Source: Vibrio bivalvicida
Lineage (GTDB): Bacteria > Pseudomonadota > Gammaproteobacteria > Enterobacterales > Vibrionaceae
Direction of reading: 5' to 3'
Assembly: GCF_001399455.2 (NCBI RefSeq)
Contig: NZ_LLEI02000017.1
Location: 1-64,000, forward strand
DNA: 64,000 nucleotides
Below, piece after piece: positions 42,294 through 51,894 of this stretch. The translations under genes were made by a program, and so were the position numbers. The stretch's first letter is position 1. Each line of letters begins with the position of its first letter. The notes beneath the pieces are model-generated. The model did not search any database. It was not told the DNA's origin and worked only from the letters and a program-made list of their open reading frames with translations.

Positions 42294-43748
42294 ATGGAAA
42301 AGTTTTATCACTTTGTTACGCTGGCTGGGATCGTCTTATATTGGATTTTAGTTGCAGGTGTGACAATTCGAGTCGTACTAAAACGACGTGCTGTCAGCGT
42401 CTCGCTAGCTTGGCTGATGATCATTTATATCATTCCAATCTTAGGTGTCGCCTGCTATTTCCTATTTGGTGAACTCAATCTTGGTCGCAAAAGAGCCGAA
42501 CGCGCCAAAGAGATGCTCTCTCCTTTCTCTGAGTGGTTCTCGAAGCTCAACGATTGTCATGCTCACTCACCTGAAAGTTTTGGCCGCCATATCTATCGTA
42601 TTGATGAGCTATGTAACAACCGGCTTGGTCTACCTGCCCTTTCAGGTAACTCACTTTCTTTACAAAGTTCTCCTGACGATATTTTACATTCCATTATCGA
42701 AGACATTGAAAATGCTCAAGCCAGTATTCGTATGGTTTTCTACATTTGGCACCCAGGCGGGTTGGCCGATTCCGTTGCTTCTGCCTTAATTCAAGCAACA
42801 AAACGAGGTGTAGATGTTAAAGTTTTGCTCGACTCCGCTGGCAGCCCACGTTTCTTTCGCAGCGAGTGGTTACAGATGATGCGCGGTGCGGGTATCGAAG
42901 TCGTTCAAGCACTCGAAGTTAGCCCGTGGCGTATCTTCCTTCGTCGCCTCGACCTGCGCCAACATCGGAAAATCATCGTCATCGACGAAGAGATCGCATA
43001 TACAGGATCAATGAACTTGGTTGACCCGGCATACTTTAAACGAGACTCTGGCGTCGGTCAGTGGATTGACATGATGGTACGCATCACCGGCCCAACCGTT
43101 AATGTATTGTCGGCGATTCACTGCTGGGACTGGGAAGTAGAGACAGGTTCTCGGGTATTCCCATCATTACCCAAGTGCAACATCAATCCAAATGAACCTC
43201 AACACCCTGTTCAAGTTGTTCCTTCCGGCCCAGGTATGCCAGAACACCTCATTTCTCAGGTATTAACGCTGGCGATCAATCAGGCGAATCACTCAGTTCG
43301 TATCACGACTCCATACTTTGTCCCTAGTTCTGATTTACTTGAAACACTCAAGATGACCGCACAACGTGGCATTAAAGTGGAGTTGATCATCCCACACAAA
43401 AATGACTCACTCATGGTTCAGTGGGCATCACGTGCATTTTACAGTGAGCTATTAAGTGCCGGGGTTAAAATTTATGAGTTCTATGGCGGATTGCTACATA
43501 CAAAGTCGGTTGTGATTGACGAGGAGTTCTGTCTCGTCGGAACGGTAAATATGGATATGCGTAGTTTGTGGCTTAACTTTGAGCTTACCCTAGCCATTGA
43601 TGACATAGCGTTTACCAAAGAGATGTATTGGCTTCAGCAAAGTTATATAGATCAGTCTCACTTAGTTAACATTCAAGACTGGGAAAAGCGTACGCTATTC
43701 TCTCGCTTTTTAGAGCGCGTTTTCTATCTGTTTAACCCACTGCTTTAA
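42294..43748 (+). CDS. clsA: Cardiolipin synthase A
   Basis: This enzyme makes cardiolipin from phosphatidylglycerol in the inner membrane. The 484-aa product has two N-terminal membrane segments and two phospholipase D motifs. The first is HRKIIVIDEEIAYTGSMN (near residue 222) and the second is HTKSVVIDEEFCLVGTVNMD (near residue 402). Its length equals E. coli ClsA (486). It uses the product of the pgsA pathway. Confidence 0.95.
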   Translation: MEKFYHFVTLAGIVLYWILVAGVTIRVVLKRRAVSVSLAWLMIIYIIPILGVACYFLFGELNLGRKRAERAKEMLSPFSEWFSKLNDCHAHSPESFGRHIYRIDELCNNRLGLPALSGNSLSLQSSPDDILHSIIEDIENAQASIRMVFYIWHPGGLADSVASALIQATKRGVDVKVLLDSAGSPRFFRSEWLQMMRGAGIEVVQALEVSPWRIFLRRLDLRQHRKIIVIDEEIAYTGSMNLVDPAYFKRDSGVGQWIDMMVRITGPTVNVLSAIHCWDWEVETGSRVFPSLPKCNINPNEPQHPVQVVPSGPGMPEHLISQVLTLAINQANHSVRITTPYFVPSSDLLETLKMTAQRGIKVELIIPHKNDSLMVQWASRAFYSELLSAGVKIYEFYGGLLHTKSVVIDEEFCLVGTVNMDMRSLWLNFELTLAIDDIAFTKEMYWLQQSYIDQSHLVNIQDWEKRTLFSRFLERVFYLFNPLL

Positions 43749-43810
43749 ACCCTTGCTATTCAAGCTACGCCATGGTTTAAATAAGAGAAAGTATTCGATA
43801 AGGACTTCCG

Positions 43811-45016
43811 ATGTCAGAAAGTAAACAGACCAGAATGGTCACCGCTGGTCGCGATAAAAAGTGGACTAATGGCGTGGTAAACCCGTCCGTCCAAAGGGCA
43901 TCTACCGTTGTATTCAACACCGTCGCTGAAAAACATCATGCAACGGTGAACCGAGCAAATAAGACTCTGTTTTACGGTCGCCGCGGTACTACCACCCATT
44001 TTGCGTTTCAAGACGCAATGACCGAAATAGAAGGTGGCACAGGTTGCGCTCTGTATCCTTGCGGTACAGCAGCGATCTCTAATGCCATTCTGTCGTTTGT
44101 CGAGACAGGCGACCACATTTTGATGGTCGATACCTGTTATGAACCAACACGAGATTTTTGCGACAAGATCCTTAAGAAGATGGGAGTAGAAACAACCTAC
44201 TACGACCCAACTCTGGGTGAAGGTATTCGCGAGCTTATTAAGTCAAATACTAGGGTGCTGTTCCTAGAATCTCCGGGGTCTATCACCATGGAAGTACAGG
44301 ATGTGCCAACTCTGTCTAGTATTGCACACGAACACGATATTATCGTGATGCTAGATAACACTTGGGCAGCAGGTGTAAATTTCTCACCCTTTGAACATGG
44401 CGTCGACATTTCTATTCAAGCAGCAACGAAATATATTGTGGGCCACTCAGATGTCATGCTCGGTACTGCAGTTGCCAATGAAAAACACTGGGATCAATTA
44501 CGCGAACAAAGTTACTTGATGGGCCAATGTGTTTCCCCTGACGACGCCTACTTAGGCTTACGTGGAATTCGCACTCTTGATGTACGTCTGCGTCAACACG
44601 CAGAAAACAGCTTAAAAGTCGCGCAGTGGCTTCAAAACAGACCTGAAGTTGATCATGTTCGCCACCCTGCCCTTGAAACTTGTCCTGGTCACGAGTTTTT
44701 CACACGCGATTTTACCGGTGGAAATGGCCTATTTTCATTTGTCTTGAAAAGCAGTTACCCAAGAGCAACCACAGCCCTATTAGATGGAATGAAGCATTTT
44801 AGTATGGGCTATTCCTGGGGGGGGTTTGAAAGTCTGATTCTTGCCAATGAACCAAAGAGCTTCAATAGTCTGCGTACAGTGGCTAATCCTAACTTTGAGG
44901 GAACCCTGATTCGCTTACATATTGGACTTGAATCTGTCGATGACCTGATCGCCGATCTTGAAGCAGGGCTAGAACGATACAATGCACTGATTCTCGAAAA
45001 AGAAGCAACGGCCTAA
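43811..45016 (+). CDS. metC: Cystathionine beta-lyase
   Basis: This pyridoxal-phosphate enzyme cleaves cystathionine to homocysteine in methionine synthesis. The 401-aa product has the family segments [20 protein letters not shown] and [19 protein letters not shown]. The cofactor-binding region includes [13 protein letters not shown] with Asp, and the Schiff-base Lys is in [26 protein letters not shown] is typical of MetC rather than MetB. The upstream site is AAGGAC. No MetJ box repeats were found in the short upstream gap. Confidence 0.94.
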   Translation: MSESKQTRMVTAGRDKKWTNGVVNPSVQRASTVVFNTVAEKHHATVNRANKTLFYGRRGTTTHFAFQDAMTEIEGGTGCALYPCGTAAISNAILSFVETGDHILMVDTCYEPTRDFCDKILKKMGVETTYYDPTLGEGIRELIKSNTRVLFLESPGSITMEVQDVPTLSSIAHEHDIIVMLDNTWAAGVNFSPFEHGVDISIQAATKYIVGHSDVMLGTAVANEKHWDQLREQSYLMGQCVSPDDAYLGLRGIRTLDVRLRQHAENSLKVAQWLQNRPEVDHVRHPALETCPGHEFFTRDFTGGNGLFSFVLKSSYPRATTALLDGMKHFSMGYSWGGFESLILANEPKSFNSLRTVANPNFEGTLIRLHIGLESVDDLIADLEAGLERYNALILEKEATA

Positions 45017-45040
45017 TGCCTTCAAAAAAGTTCACTATTT

Positions 45041-45065
45041 AGCCTCGCTCGCGAGGCTTTTTAAT
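45041..45065 (+). terminator. Rho-independent terminator after metC
   Basis: AGCCTCGCTCGCGAGGCTTTTTT forms a compact GC hairpin with a T tract, 24 nt past the metC stop. Confidence 0.93.
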
Positions 45066-45246
45066 ATATTGATATTATTAACAATTTGGTCATTATGATT
45101 TTATAAGACCTTTCGTTAATTAAAGCTGTTGGTTATTAATTCAACATCACAATTTAACATTTTATTAACTTATCTAATTTCGCTTAGTTCAATTTTTCTC
45201 CTACGTTTAAACATCTCATCAGAGGTCATACCAGAAGGAGCTAACA

Positions 45247-46182
45247 TTGAAACTGATCTACTCACTTGTCCTTACTTGTGCTTTAGCACTTGGACAACCT
45301 ATGCTAACCAACATCGCCTATGCCAGTGGCTACACTCAAACTCAATATCCCATAGTTCTTGTTCATGGACTGTTTGGATTCGATACCCTTGCTGGTGTCG
45401 ACTATTTTTATGGCATACCCCACTCACTGACGCGTGATGGCGCCACTGTGTACGTTGCGCAAGTATCCGCTTCAAACAGTACCGAAGTAAGGGGGGAGCA
45501 ACTTCTAGAACAAGTAGAAACCTTATTGGCTGCAACAGGCGCGTCTAAGGTCAACCTAATGGGTCATAGTCATGGCGGCCCCACCGCACGTTATGTCGCA
45601 TCCGTCAGGCCAGATCTTGTTGCATCAGTCACCAGCATTGGTGGCGTTAACAAAGGTTCTAAAGTTGCTGACTTGGTAAGAGGAACGGTACCGGAAGGCT
45701 CGGGGTTAGAAGGGTTAGCGGTAAAACTAGCCGGAGGACTCACCACACTAATTAACCTTCTTTCGGGTGGGACAGATCTTGATCAAGATCCACTAGCCTC
45801 TCTCGAAGCGCTAACCACTGAAGGTTCGCTTGCGTTTAATCAACATCACCCATATGGAATTCCCGCCAGCACCTGTGGCGATGGCGACCTTCTCGCTAAT
45901 AATGGCGTCTATTACTATTCTTGGACAGGATCTTCCACCTTTACCAATCTTTTTGATCCTACTGATGGCGCCATGGTTGTACTGGGCTGGGCGTTCGATG
46001 AACCAAATGATGGCTTAGTCGGAGCGTGTAGTACCCATTTAGGAAAAGTCATTCGTGATGATTACAAGATGAACCATCTCGACGAAATAAATGGGTTGCT
46101 AGGCATTCACCACCTATTTGAGACAGACCCTGTCACACTGTATCGACAACACGCGAACCGCCTAAAACAACAGGGGCTATAA
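45247..46182 (+). CDS. lipA: Secreted triacylglycerol lipase
   Basis: This extracellular lipase hydrolyses triglycerides and needs the downstream foldase. The 311-aa product has a signal peptide (cleavage near AYA, residue 27), the oxyanion segment VLVHGLFGFD, the nucleophile Ser in GHSHGG, a catalytic Asp and His (PNDGLVGA, MNHLDEING) and two Cys that may form a disulfide (STCGDGD, GACSTH). It matches the Pseudomonas/Vibrio subfamily I lipases. The start is TTG with AAGGAG 6 nt upstream; no better in-frame ATG gives a signal peptide. lifO follows 10 nt later. Confidence 0.95.
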   Translation: MKLIYSLVLTCALALGQPMLTNIAYASGYTQTQYPIVLVHGLFGFDTLAGVDYFYGIPHSLTRDGATVYVAQVSASNSTEVRGEQLLEQVETLLAATGASKVNLMGHSHGGPTARYVASVRPDLVASVTSIGGVNKGSKVADLVRGTVPEGSGLEGLAVKLAGGLTTLINLLSGGTDLDQDPLASLEALTTEGSLAFNQHHPYGIPASTCGDGDLLANNGVYYYSWTGSSTFTNLFDPTDGAMVVLGWAFDEPNDGLVGACSTHLGKVIRDDYKMNHLDEINGLLGIHHLFETDPVTLYRQHANRLKQQGL

Positions 46183-46192
46183 GGAAAACCCG

Positions 46193-47044
46193 ATGAAAAA
46201 GACCGCTCTTATTACCGCTACTCTCGTTATTTCTATTGGTTTAGGTGCGGTCTTATATAAGTCCGCTAGTATGCCAGACAGCTTACCAGTCGCTCCATCT
46301 CAAGTAGATATTGAGGTTGATACCACCACGGCAAAACACTTTTTCGATTTTTCTTTGAGCAGCTTGGGAGAGCAAAGTCTCAGTGACATCAAGAAAACGG
46401 TCCGTCAACACGTTTCAATGGGCAACAACCTCACTGATGAAGAGGCGTTATTTACAACTTATTTGCAATACAAAGAAGCGCTTGCTGACCTTGAACCCAT
46501 GCAAGTCACTTCGCTCACAGCCATAGATTTAGAGCAACTTCACCTACGCATCATGGATTTACAATCTCAGTATTTCTCGCAAGAGCAAATCAAGCTGCTA
46601 TTTGAAGATGAAAACCTGTTACGTCAATTGGCCATCGACAAAGCGAGTATCGCCCAGCAAGATATCAACAATATACAAAAGCAAGTCTTGATAGAAGATA
46701 GGCTTACCGAGCTACCTGAACATATTCGCAAAGCCGAAAGCAACAACCAGCTCGTTGTTAATTTAGCGTCTGTATCACGACTTGAGAGTCAAGAGAAATA
46801 CCTTGCCAGAGTCGAGCTGATCGGCGAAGAAGCAGCACAGCGGCTCACCGCACTCGATCAACAACGTGCCTCTTTCCAATCATCACTCGATTCCTATTTA
46901 CAGCGTAGAGATAGCCTACTTGCGTCGCCATCTCTTTCAGAGCAAGATAAACAATTTCAAATCACTCAGTTACGAGAGCAAAACTTCGACACAACTCAGT
47001 TGAGACGAGTACAAGCGCTTGAGAGAATCCATGACAGTCGTTAA
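46193..47044 (+). CDS. lifO: Lipase-specific foldase (lipase chaperone)
   Basis: This is a membrane-anchored periplasmic chaperone that folds LipA before secretion. The 283-aa product has an N-terminal membrane anchor (LITATLVISIGLGAVLY) and the foldase motif FFDFSLSSLGEQSL, matching the known RxxFDY(F/C)L(S/T)A pattern. A long, mostly helical part follows with QQDINNIQKQ and GEEAAQRLTALDQQRA. The gene position after lipA is standard. Confidence 0.92.
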   Translation: MKKTALITATLVISIGLGAVLYKSASMPDSLPVAPSQVDIEVDTTTAKHFFDFSLSSLGEQSLSDIKKTVRQHVSMGNNLTDEEALFTTYLQYKEALADLEPMQVTSLTAIDLEQLHLRIMDLQSQYFSQEQIKLLFEDENLLRQLAIDKASIAQQDINNIQKQVLIEDRLTELPEHIRKAESNNQLVVNLASVSRLESQEKYLARVELIGEEAAQRLTALDQQRASFQSSLDSYLQRRDSLLASPSLSEQDKQFQITQLREQNFDTTQLRRVQALERIHDSR

Positions 47045-47055
47045 ACGATACAACA

Positions 47056-47080
47056 TTGGCAGCATACAAGGTGCTGCCAA
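47056..47080. repeat. Hairpin between lifO and tag
   Basis: TTGGCAGCA-TACAAGG-TGCTGCCAA sits 12 nt past the lifO stop and just past the convergent tag stop. It has no good T tract on either strand, so it is at most a weak shared terminator. Confidence 0.5.
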
Positions 47081-47087
47081 ACAAAAC

Positions 47088-47651
47088 CTATACACGCTTT
47101 TTCGGACAGCCGACTAAGTGATCATCAACCATTCCAACAGCTTGCATAAATGCATAACAGATGGTTTCGCCAACGAACTTAAACCCTTTCTTTTTGAGGA
47201 ATTTACTCATCGCTTTTGATTGCTGTGTCGAGGTAGGGACATCGCTCATTTGAGTCCAGAGGTTCACAATAGGCTCACCCTCGACAAACTGCCACAATGC
47301 CTTAGATAAACTGCCGTACTCTTCGATGAGTGCGAGAGCCGCACGCGCATTACTATAGACAGATGCAATCTTTCCTCTGTGTTTTACCACGTCAAAATTC
47401 TCTATAATTGGCTCTACGTTTGATTCATCGTACTGAGATAGACGAAACAAATCGTAGTCTTCAAATGCCGCTCGGTAACCTTCACGTTTTTTTAGAATCG
47501 TTATCCAACTTAACCCAGCTTGCGCGCCTTCTAAAGTAATAAACTCAAATAGCACTTTGTCGTCATAGACGGGCACACCCCATTCTGCATCGTGATACTC
47601 ACGCTCTAGTTCATGATTCATAGCCCATGCGCAAGTTGTATCCTTACTCAT
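47088..47651 (-). CDS. tag: DNA-3-methyladenine glycosylase I
   Basis: This base-excision repair enzyme removes 3-methyladenine. The 187-aa product shows the family start CAWAMNHELEREYHDAEWGVP and a central ITLEGAQAGLSWITILKKRE. The zinc ligands are near both ends (Cys and His at the start, DDHLVGCP at the end). The gene is convergent with lifO. Confidence 0.94.
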   Translation of the reverse strand: MSKDTTCAWAMNHELEREYHDAEWGVPVYDDKVLFEFITLEGAQAGLSWITILKKREGYRAAFEDYDLFRLSQYDESNVEPIIENFDVVKHRGKIASVYSNARAALALIEEYGSLSKALWQFVEGEPIVNLWTQMSDVPTSTQQSKAMSKFLKKKGFKFVGETICYAFMQAVGMVDDHLVGCPKKRV

Positions 47652-47667
47652 TCATTATCCCCTTTTA

Positions 47668-47700
47668 AAAAACACCCCCGACAAAGTCAGGGGCGTTCCG
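47668..47700 (-). terminator. Rho-independent terminator after vexK
   Basis: On the minus strand CGCCCCTGACTTTGTCGGGGGTG is followed by a run of T, 14 nt past the end of the RND operon. Confidence 0.92.
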
Positions 47701-47713
47701 TTAATATTTCTAG

Positions 47714-50700
47714 TTAATTTGGCACTTTCACTTTGTGGAATAGACGATACAACACTGGCACGACAATAAGTGTCAGCACTGTTGCAAAACCTAAACCAAA
47801 CATGATAGTCACCGCCATCGGTTTGAAGAAAATATCAGGGAGCAGAGGAATCATACCCAAGATGGTAGTGATCGCAGCCATACAAACCGGGCGAACACGG
47901 CTTAACGCAGCATCCACCACCGCAACATAGGGATCTTTACCCGAATGCATTTCGATCTCTATCTGATCCAACAAAACGATACCGTTTTTCAGCAACATAC
48001 CTGATAAACTCAAGAAACCAAGTAGGGCCATAAAGCCGAACGGTGTATTCAAAGCCAGTAAGCCTGTGGTCACACCAATTATCGCTAAAGGTACGGTTAA
48101 CCAAACAATCAAAGGCTCTTTGACTGAGTTAAACAAGAATACCGTCACCAAGAACATAAATAGGTAGCCCATTGGCATAGTGGTAAATAGTGATTTTTGA
48201 GCATCACCTGACGACTCATATTCACCGCCCCACTCTAGCGAATAACCTGGCGGCAACTCAATCGCTTCGATTTGTGGCATCAAACGCGTTTGGAGTGTCG
48301 CTGCAGTCTCTTCCCCAAGCAAATCGGGATCAGCCATGACGGTCAACATACGTTTGCGATTCTTGCGAACTATGATTGGGTCCTCCCAACGAATATCGTA
48401 GCCTAATGTCACTTGCTGCAACGGAATATACTCGCCAAGCGCTGGGCTCCAAATCTTCATACCTTCAATATTACGAATATCAACACGCTCACCTTCAGGT
48501 AAACGGGCTACTATCGGCATTAAGGTCGTACCATCTCGGTAAACACCAATTGATTTACCTGAAAAAGACATCGCTAGGAACTCGTCTACATCAGATTTAC
48601 TGATGCCGTAACGACGCGCTTGGCTCTCATTAAACTGTGGTTCAAGCACTTTAGTACGCTCTCGCCAATCGTGACGGATGTTCGTCGCACCAGGATCAGC
48701 GTGCATGATATCTTCAACTTGTTTAGCAATACCACGTAGTACCGTTGGATCAGAACCAATGATACGAGCTTCTATCTTCGCACCACCACCTGGACCAAGC
48801 TCAATTTGCTTAAGCTTATAGTTAATCTCTGGAAATTTGTCTTCTAGGTACAACCTAAAGTTTTTCATCAAACTTTCAAGTTGTTCATAGTCGGCAACAC
48901 GAGTCGTGATCTCACCATAGGCTGAATAGCTCTTTTCTGGCGAATATGTCAGCATAAAGCGTTGCAAGCCCTGCCCCGCCGTCGCCGTGACATGCTCAAC
49001 ACCTTCTTGCTCTGAAAGCCAAGATTCCAATGCTTTCAACTTAGTATTAGTCGCGCGTATATCAGTCCCTTCAGGTAGCCATATGTCCGTTAGGAACATA
49101 GGTGTTGTGGAAGATGGAAAGAAAGACTGCTTAACTTGAGTAAAGCCAACAATGCTCACAGCCAAGCCAACAATAAGTACAATCACGGTTAACCAGGCTC
49201 GCTTCATACAAAATTCAAGGAAGCCTTTGTAAACCACAAAGATCATTCCATTGTATGGGTCACTGCCTTCTCCTTGTTTGAACTTCTGACCTTTAAAGAA
49301 GATATCTGCAAAAAATGGAGTTAGGGAGATAGCGGTAAACCAGCTCAACATCAGCGAAATAAGCAGTACGGTAAACAAAGTACCACAGTACTCACCCGTT
49401 GCATCCTCTGACAAGCCAATTGGAGCAAACGCCGTCACTGCAATAACAGTAGCACCAAGCAATGGCCACTTGGTTTGAGTTACGATATCGGTGGCGGCCT
49501 GCATTCGCGTTCGCCCTTTTTGCGTACCGATCAATATCCCTTCGACCACCACTATGGCATTGTCCACCAGCATACCCAATGCGATAACCAGCGCACCTAA
49601 AGAGATGCGTTGCAAATCAATAGCGAAGTACTTCATAAAGATGAATGTACCTAGCACGGTCAAAAGTAGAATAAGCCCAATCAACAGACCTGAACGTAGC
49701 CCCATAAAGAACAACAGCACGATGATCACAATCGCCACTGCCTGACCTAGGCTGACAACGAATCCGCTCACCGACTTGTCGACTTCTTTGGGCTGGCTAT
49801 AAATTTCAGAGATTCCAACACCGACAGGCTGCTGATACTTAAGCTCGGCAAGACGTCGGTCAAAGCGTTCCCCTACCTCAACAACGTTTACCCCTTGAGC
49901 AAAAGAGACCCCTAAATTAAGCGCTAAATCGCCATTAAAGGTAATGATGTTACTAGGAACTTCAACATAACCCCGTTTTATATCGGCAACATCTTTAAGG
50001 TAAATTAGGCCCTGTGCACCACTTTCAGTAATAATGAGATCACCAAGTTGGTCCACATTTTCAAACTCACCTGTTGGATGGATTCGAATATATTCATCAC
50101 CGATTCGAATTGCGCCAGCATCAGAGACAACGTTCTGAGTTGATAACAAGTTAAATACAGTGTTCGGCGCTATTCCGAGAGTACTCAAACGCTTCATCGA
50201 AATCTCGATAAAGACCTGCTCTTGCTGCTCACCCGATACAGAAACCTTGCTGACACCGTCAATCAGTTCCAGTTCTCGACGCAAATAGTCAACATAATCG
50301 AGTAACTCTTTGTAGCTGTATCCATCGCCAGTTACCGCTAGTAAGATACCGTAAACGTCACCAAAATCATCAATCACTGTCGGGTCATTCACACCAGGTG
50401 GGAGTTGACCTTTAAGATCATTAACCTTACGACGCAACTCATCCCAAATTTGAGGTAAGTCATCAGGGCCATAGTTGTTCTTCATCGAGACAGTGATCTG
50501 CGACAAACCTCGACTAGAGGTCGAGTTTACTTCATCGACATACGTAAGCTGTTGAATCGCTTTTTCTATCGGGTACGTCACCTCTTCTTCAACTTGCTGC
50601 GGTGTTGCTCCAGGGTAGGAAGTGACAACCATAGCATCTTTAATGGTAAATGCCGGATCTTCTAACTGGCCTAAACTGAAAAATGCACTAACACCACCAA

Positions 50701-50812
50701 TTAAGAAAATCAGTGAGATCATCCAACTGATGACTCGGTTGCGGATAAAATAAGCCGCGATTCCCGTTATCTCATCATCGCTTTGTGACGAGTTATTGTT
50801 GTGTTCACTCAT
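47714..50812 (-). CDS. vexK: RND efflux transporter, VexK-like
   Basis: This 1032-aa inner-membrane proton-driven pump belongs to the AcrB superfamily. It shows ISLGALVIALGMLVDNAIVVVE in the fourth membrane segment and the periplasmic pore repeats (AFTIKDAMVVTSYPGATPQQ, PDLLGEETAATL). The segment that holds D407-D408 in AcrB reads LVDN here, so the second Asp is Asn, as in several divergent RND pumps. It overlaps vexJ by 8 nt. Two adaptors precede it, as I recall for V. cholerae vexIJK. An outer-membrane TolC partner is not in the window. Substrates are unknown. Confidence 0.88.
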   Translation of the reverse strand: MSEHNNNSSQSDDEITGIAAYFIRNRVISWMISLIFLIGGVSAFFSLGQLEDPAFTIKDAMVVTSYPGATPQQVEEEVTYPIEKAIQQLTYVDEVNSTSSRGLSQITVSMKNNYGPDDLPQIWDELRRKVNDLKGQLPPGVNDPTVIDDFGDVYGILLAVTGDGYSYKELLDYVDYLRRELELIDGVSKVSVSGEQQEQVFIEISMKRLSTLGIAPNTVFNLLSTQNVVSDAGAIRIGDEYIRIHPTGEFENVDQLGDLIITESGAQGLIYLKDVADIKRGYVEVPSNIITFNGDLALNLGVSFAQGVNVVEVGERFDRRLAELKYQQPVGVGISEIYSQPKEVDKSVSGFVVSLGQAVAIVIIVLLFFMGLRSGLLIGLILLLTVLGTFIFMKYFAIDLQRISLGALVIALGMLVDNAIVVVEGILIGTQKGRTRMQAATDIVTQTKWPLLGATVIAVTAFAPIGLSEDATGEYCGTLFTVLLISLMLSWFTAISLTPFFADIFFKGQKFKQGEGSDPYNGMIFVVYKGFLEFCMKRAWLTVIVLIVGLAVSIVGFTQVKQSFFPSSTTPMFLTDIWLPEGTDIRATNTKLKALESWLSEQEGVEHVTATAGQGLQRFMLTYSPEKSYSAYGEITTRVADYEQLESLMKNFRLYLEDKFPEINYKLKQIELGPGGGAKIEARIIGSDPTVLRGIAKQVEDIMHADPGATNIRHDWRERTKVLEPQFNESQARRYGISKSDVDEFLAMSFSGKSIGVYRDGTTLMPIVARLPEGERVDIRNIEGMKIWSPALGEYIPLQQVTLGYDIRWEDPIIVRKNRKRMLTVMADPDLLGEETAATLQTRLMPQIEAIELPPGYSLEWGGEYESSGDAQKSLFTTMPMGYLFMFLVTVFLFNSVKEPLIVWLTVPLAIIGVTTGLLALNTPFGFMALLGFLSLSGMLLKNGIVLLDQIEIEMHSGKDPYVAVVDAALSRVRPVCMAAITTILGMIPLLPDIFFKPMAVTIMFGLGFATVLTLIVVPVLYRLFHKVKVPN

Positions 50813-51893
50813 TACCCGCCTCCTGCTTAACTACTTGCACCTGCATTCCTTCCCTTAACCTAGAAACACCTGCTATCACAACTGATTGCTCACGACTCAA
50901 GCCATCAAGAATTTCAACTGCATCTTTCGTCGCCTTTCCTGTCACCACTTTCTGTTTCGCGACAGAGTTATCTTCATTGACCACCCAAACATACTTACTT
51001 TGTCTGTCGAGTGAGTCGCCATCACCATTGAAGATGGCCTCAATAGGCACTTGCACGCGACCTTTCAACTCGAAACCAATTTCTTTGCTTTTAGAAGTCA
51101 CTTCTACCGCCATACCGTCAAGAATGTATTCCTCTTCAGGCATAGGAAGCGTTAAAGTCGCCGTAAATGTACCAGTTGCAGGATCTGGCTCAGTGGTAAA
51201 CTCTTTGACTCTAGCGTTGTACTCATTGCCACTTGGAACTCTGACAATCGCTTTGATGCTCTTAGCAGCCACTTGTGTTTGCTTATTCGCATGGAGTCTA
51301 TCGGGCAGTTGTATCAGCACTTCGACACTGTCGACACTATGGATATTGACGACTTGCTGACCAACTTGAATATTCTCGTATTGATCTACACTTACCCGAG
51401 AAATAATGCCATCAACGGGCGCTTTTAACTGAGTAAAAGACAAGCGAAGTTTCGCTAACTGAAGCTCTGCGTAAGCTATCTGACGGTTAGCTGCTATTTC
51501 ATCAAATTGAGATTTTGCTAGTAAGCCTTTATCTACCAGTGGTTTAGAACGTTTATATTGGCTATCTACGACACTGTAACGTGCCGATGCGTTGTCGACA
51601 TCAAGCTGGTAGTCAGTGGGATCTAACTCAGCGATTAGGTCTCCCTTTGCCAGATGATCACCTTCTTTGACATAAATTTTGTTGATCTCACCAGAGACAC
51701 GGAAGCTAAGATGTGAACGTTCTGCGGCATTGGCGACAGCAGGGAAATAAAGTAGATCTGCGCTTACCTCACGATCAGCTAGCGCCAATACCTTAACTTT
51801 AGGTGCGCCAAAATCAACATACTGAGGTTCACCTCCACATCCCGATAAAAGTACAACTGAAGAGAGCGCACATAGATTTAACCATTGCTTCAT
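50805..51893 (-). CDS. vexJ: RND periplasmic adaptor (membrane fusion lipoprotein), VexJ-like
   Basis: This 362-aa adaptor links the pump to the outer-membrane channel. It has a lipobox (VLLSGC, Cys about residue 19), a lipoyl/barrel-sandwich domain (KEGDHLAKGDLIAELDPTDY), a helical hairpin (YKRSKPLVDKGLLAKSQFDE) and a beta-barrel region (APVDGIISRV). I chose the ATG at 51893, 1 nt after the vexI stop, because it starts the lipoprotein signal. Having two adaptors in one RND operon is unusual outside VexIJK-type systems. Confidence 0.88.
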   Translation of the reverse strand: MKQWLNLCALSSVVLLSGCGGEPQYVDFGAPKVKVLALADREVSADLLYFPAVANAAERSHLSFRVSGEINKIYVKEGDHLAKGDLIAELDPTDYQLDVDNASARYSVVDSQYKRSKPLVDKGLLAKSQFDEIAANRQIAYAELQLAKLRLSFTQLKAPVDGIISRVSVDQYENIQVGQQVVNIHSVDSVEVLIQLPDRLHANKQTQVAAKSIKAIVRVPSGNEYNARVKEFTTEPDPATGTFTATLTLPMPEEEYILDGMAVEVTSKSKEIGFELKGRVQVPIEAIFNGDGDSLDRQSKYVWVVNEDNSVAKQKVVTGKATKDAVEILDGLSREQSVVIAGVSRLREGMQVQVVKQEAGNE

Positions 51894-51894
51894 C

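Noticed and set aside
43749..43810. MetJ operator upstream of metC
   Set aside because: No tandem AGACGTCT-like repeats were found in the short gap.
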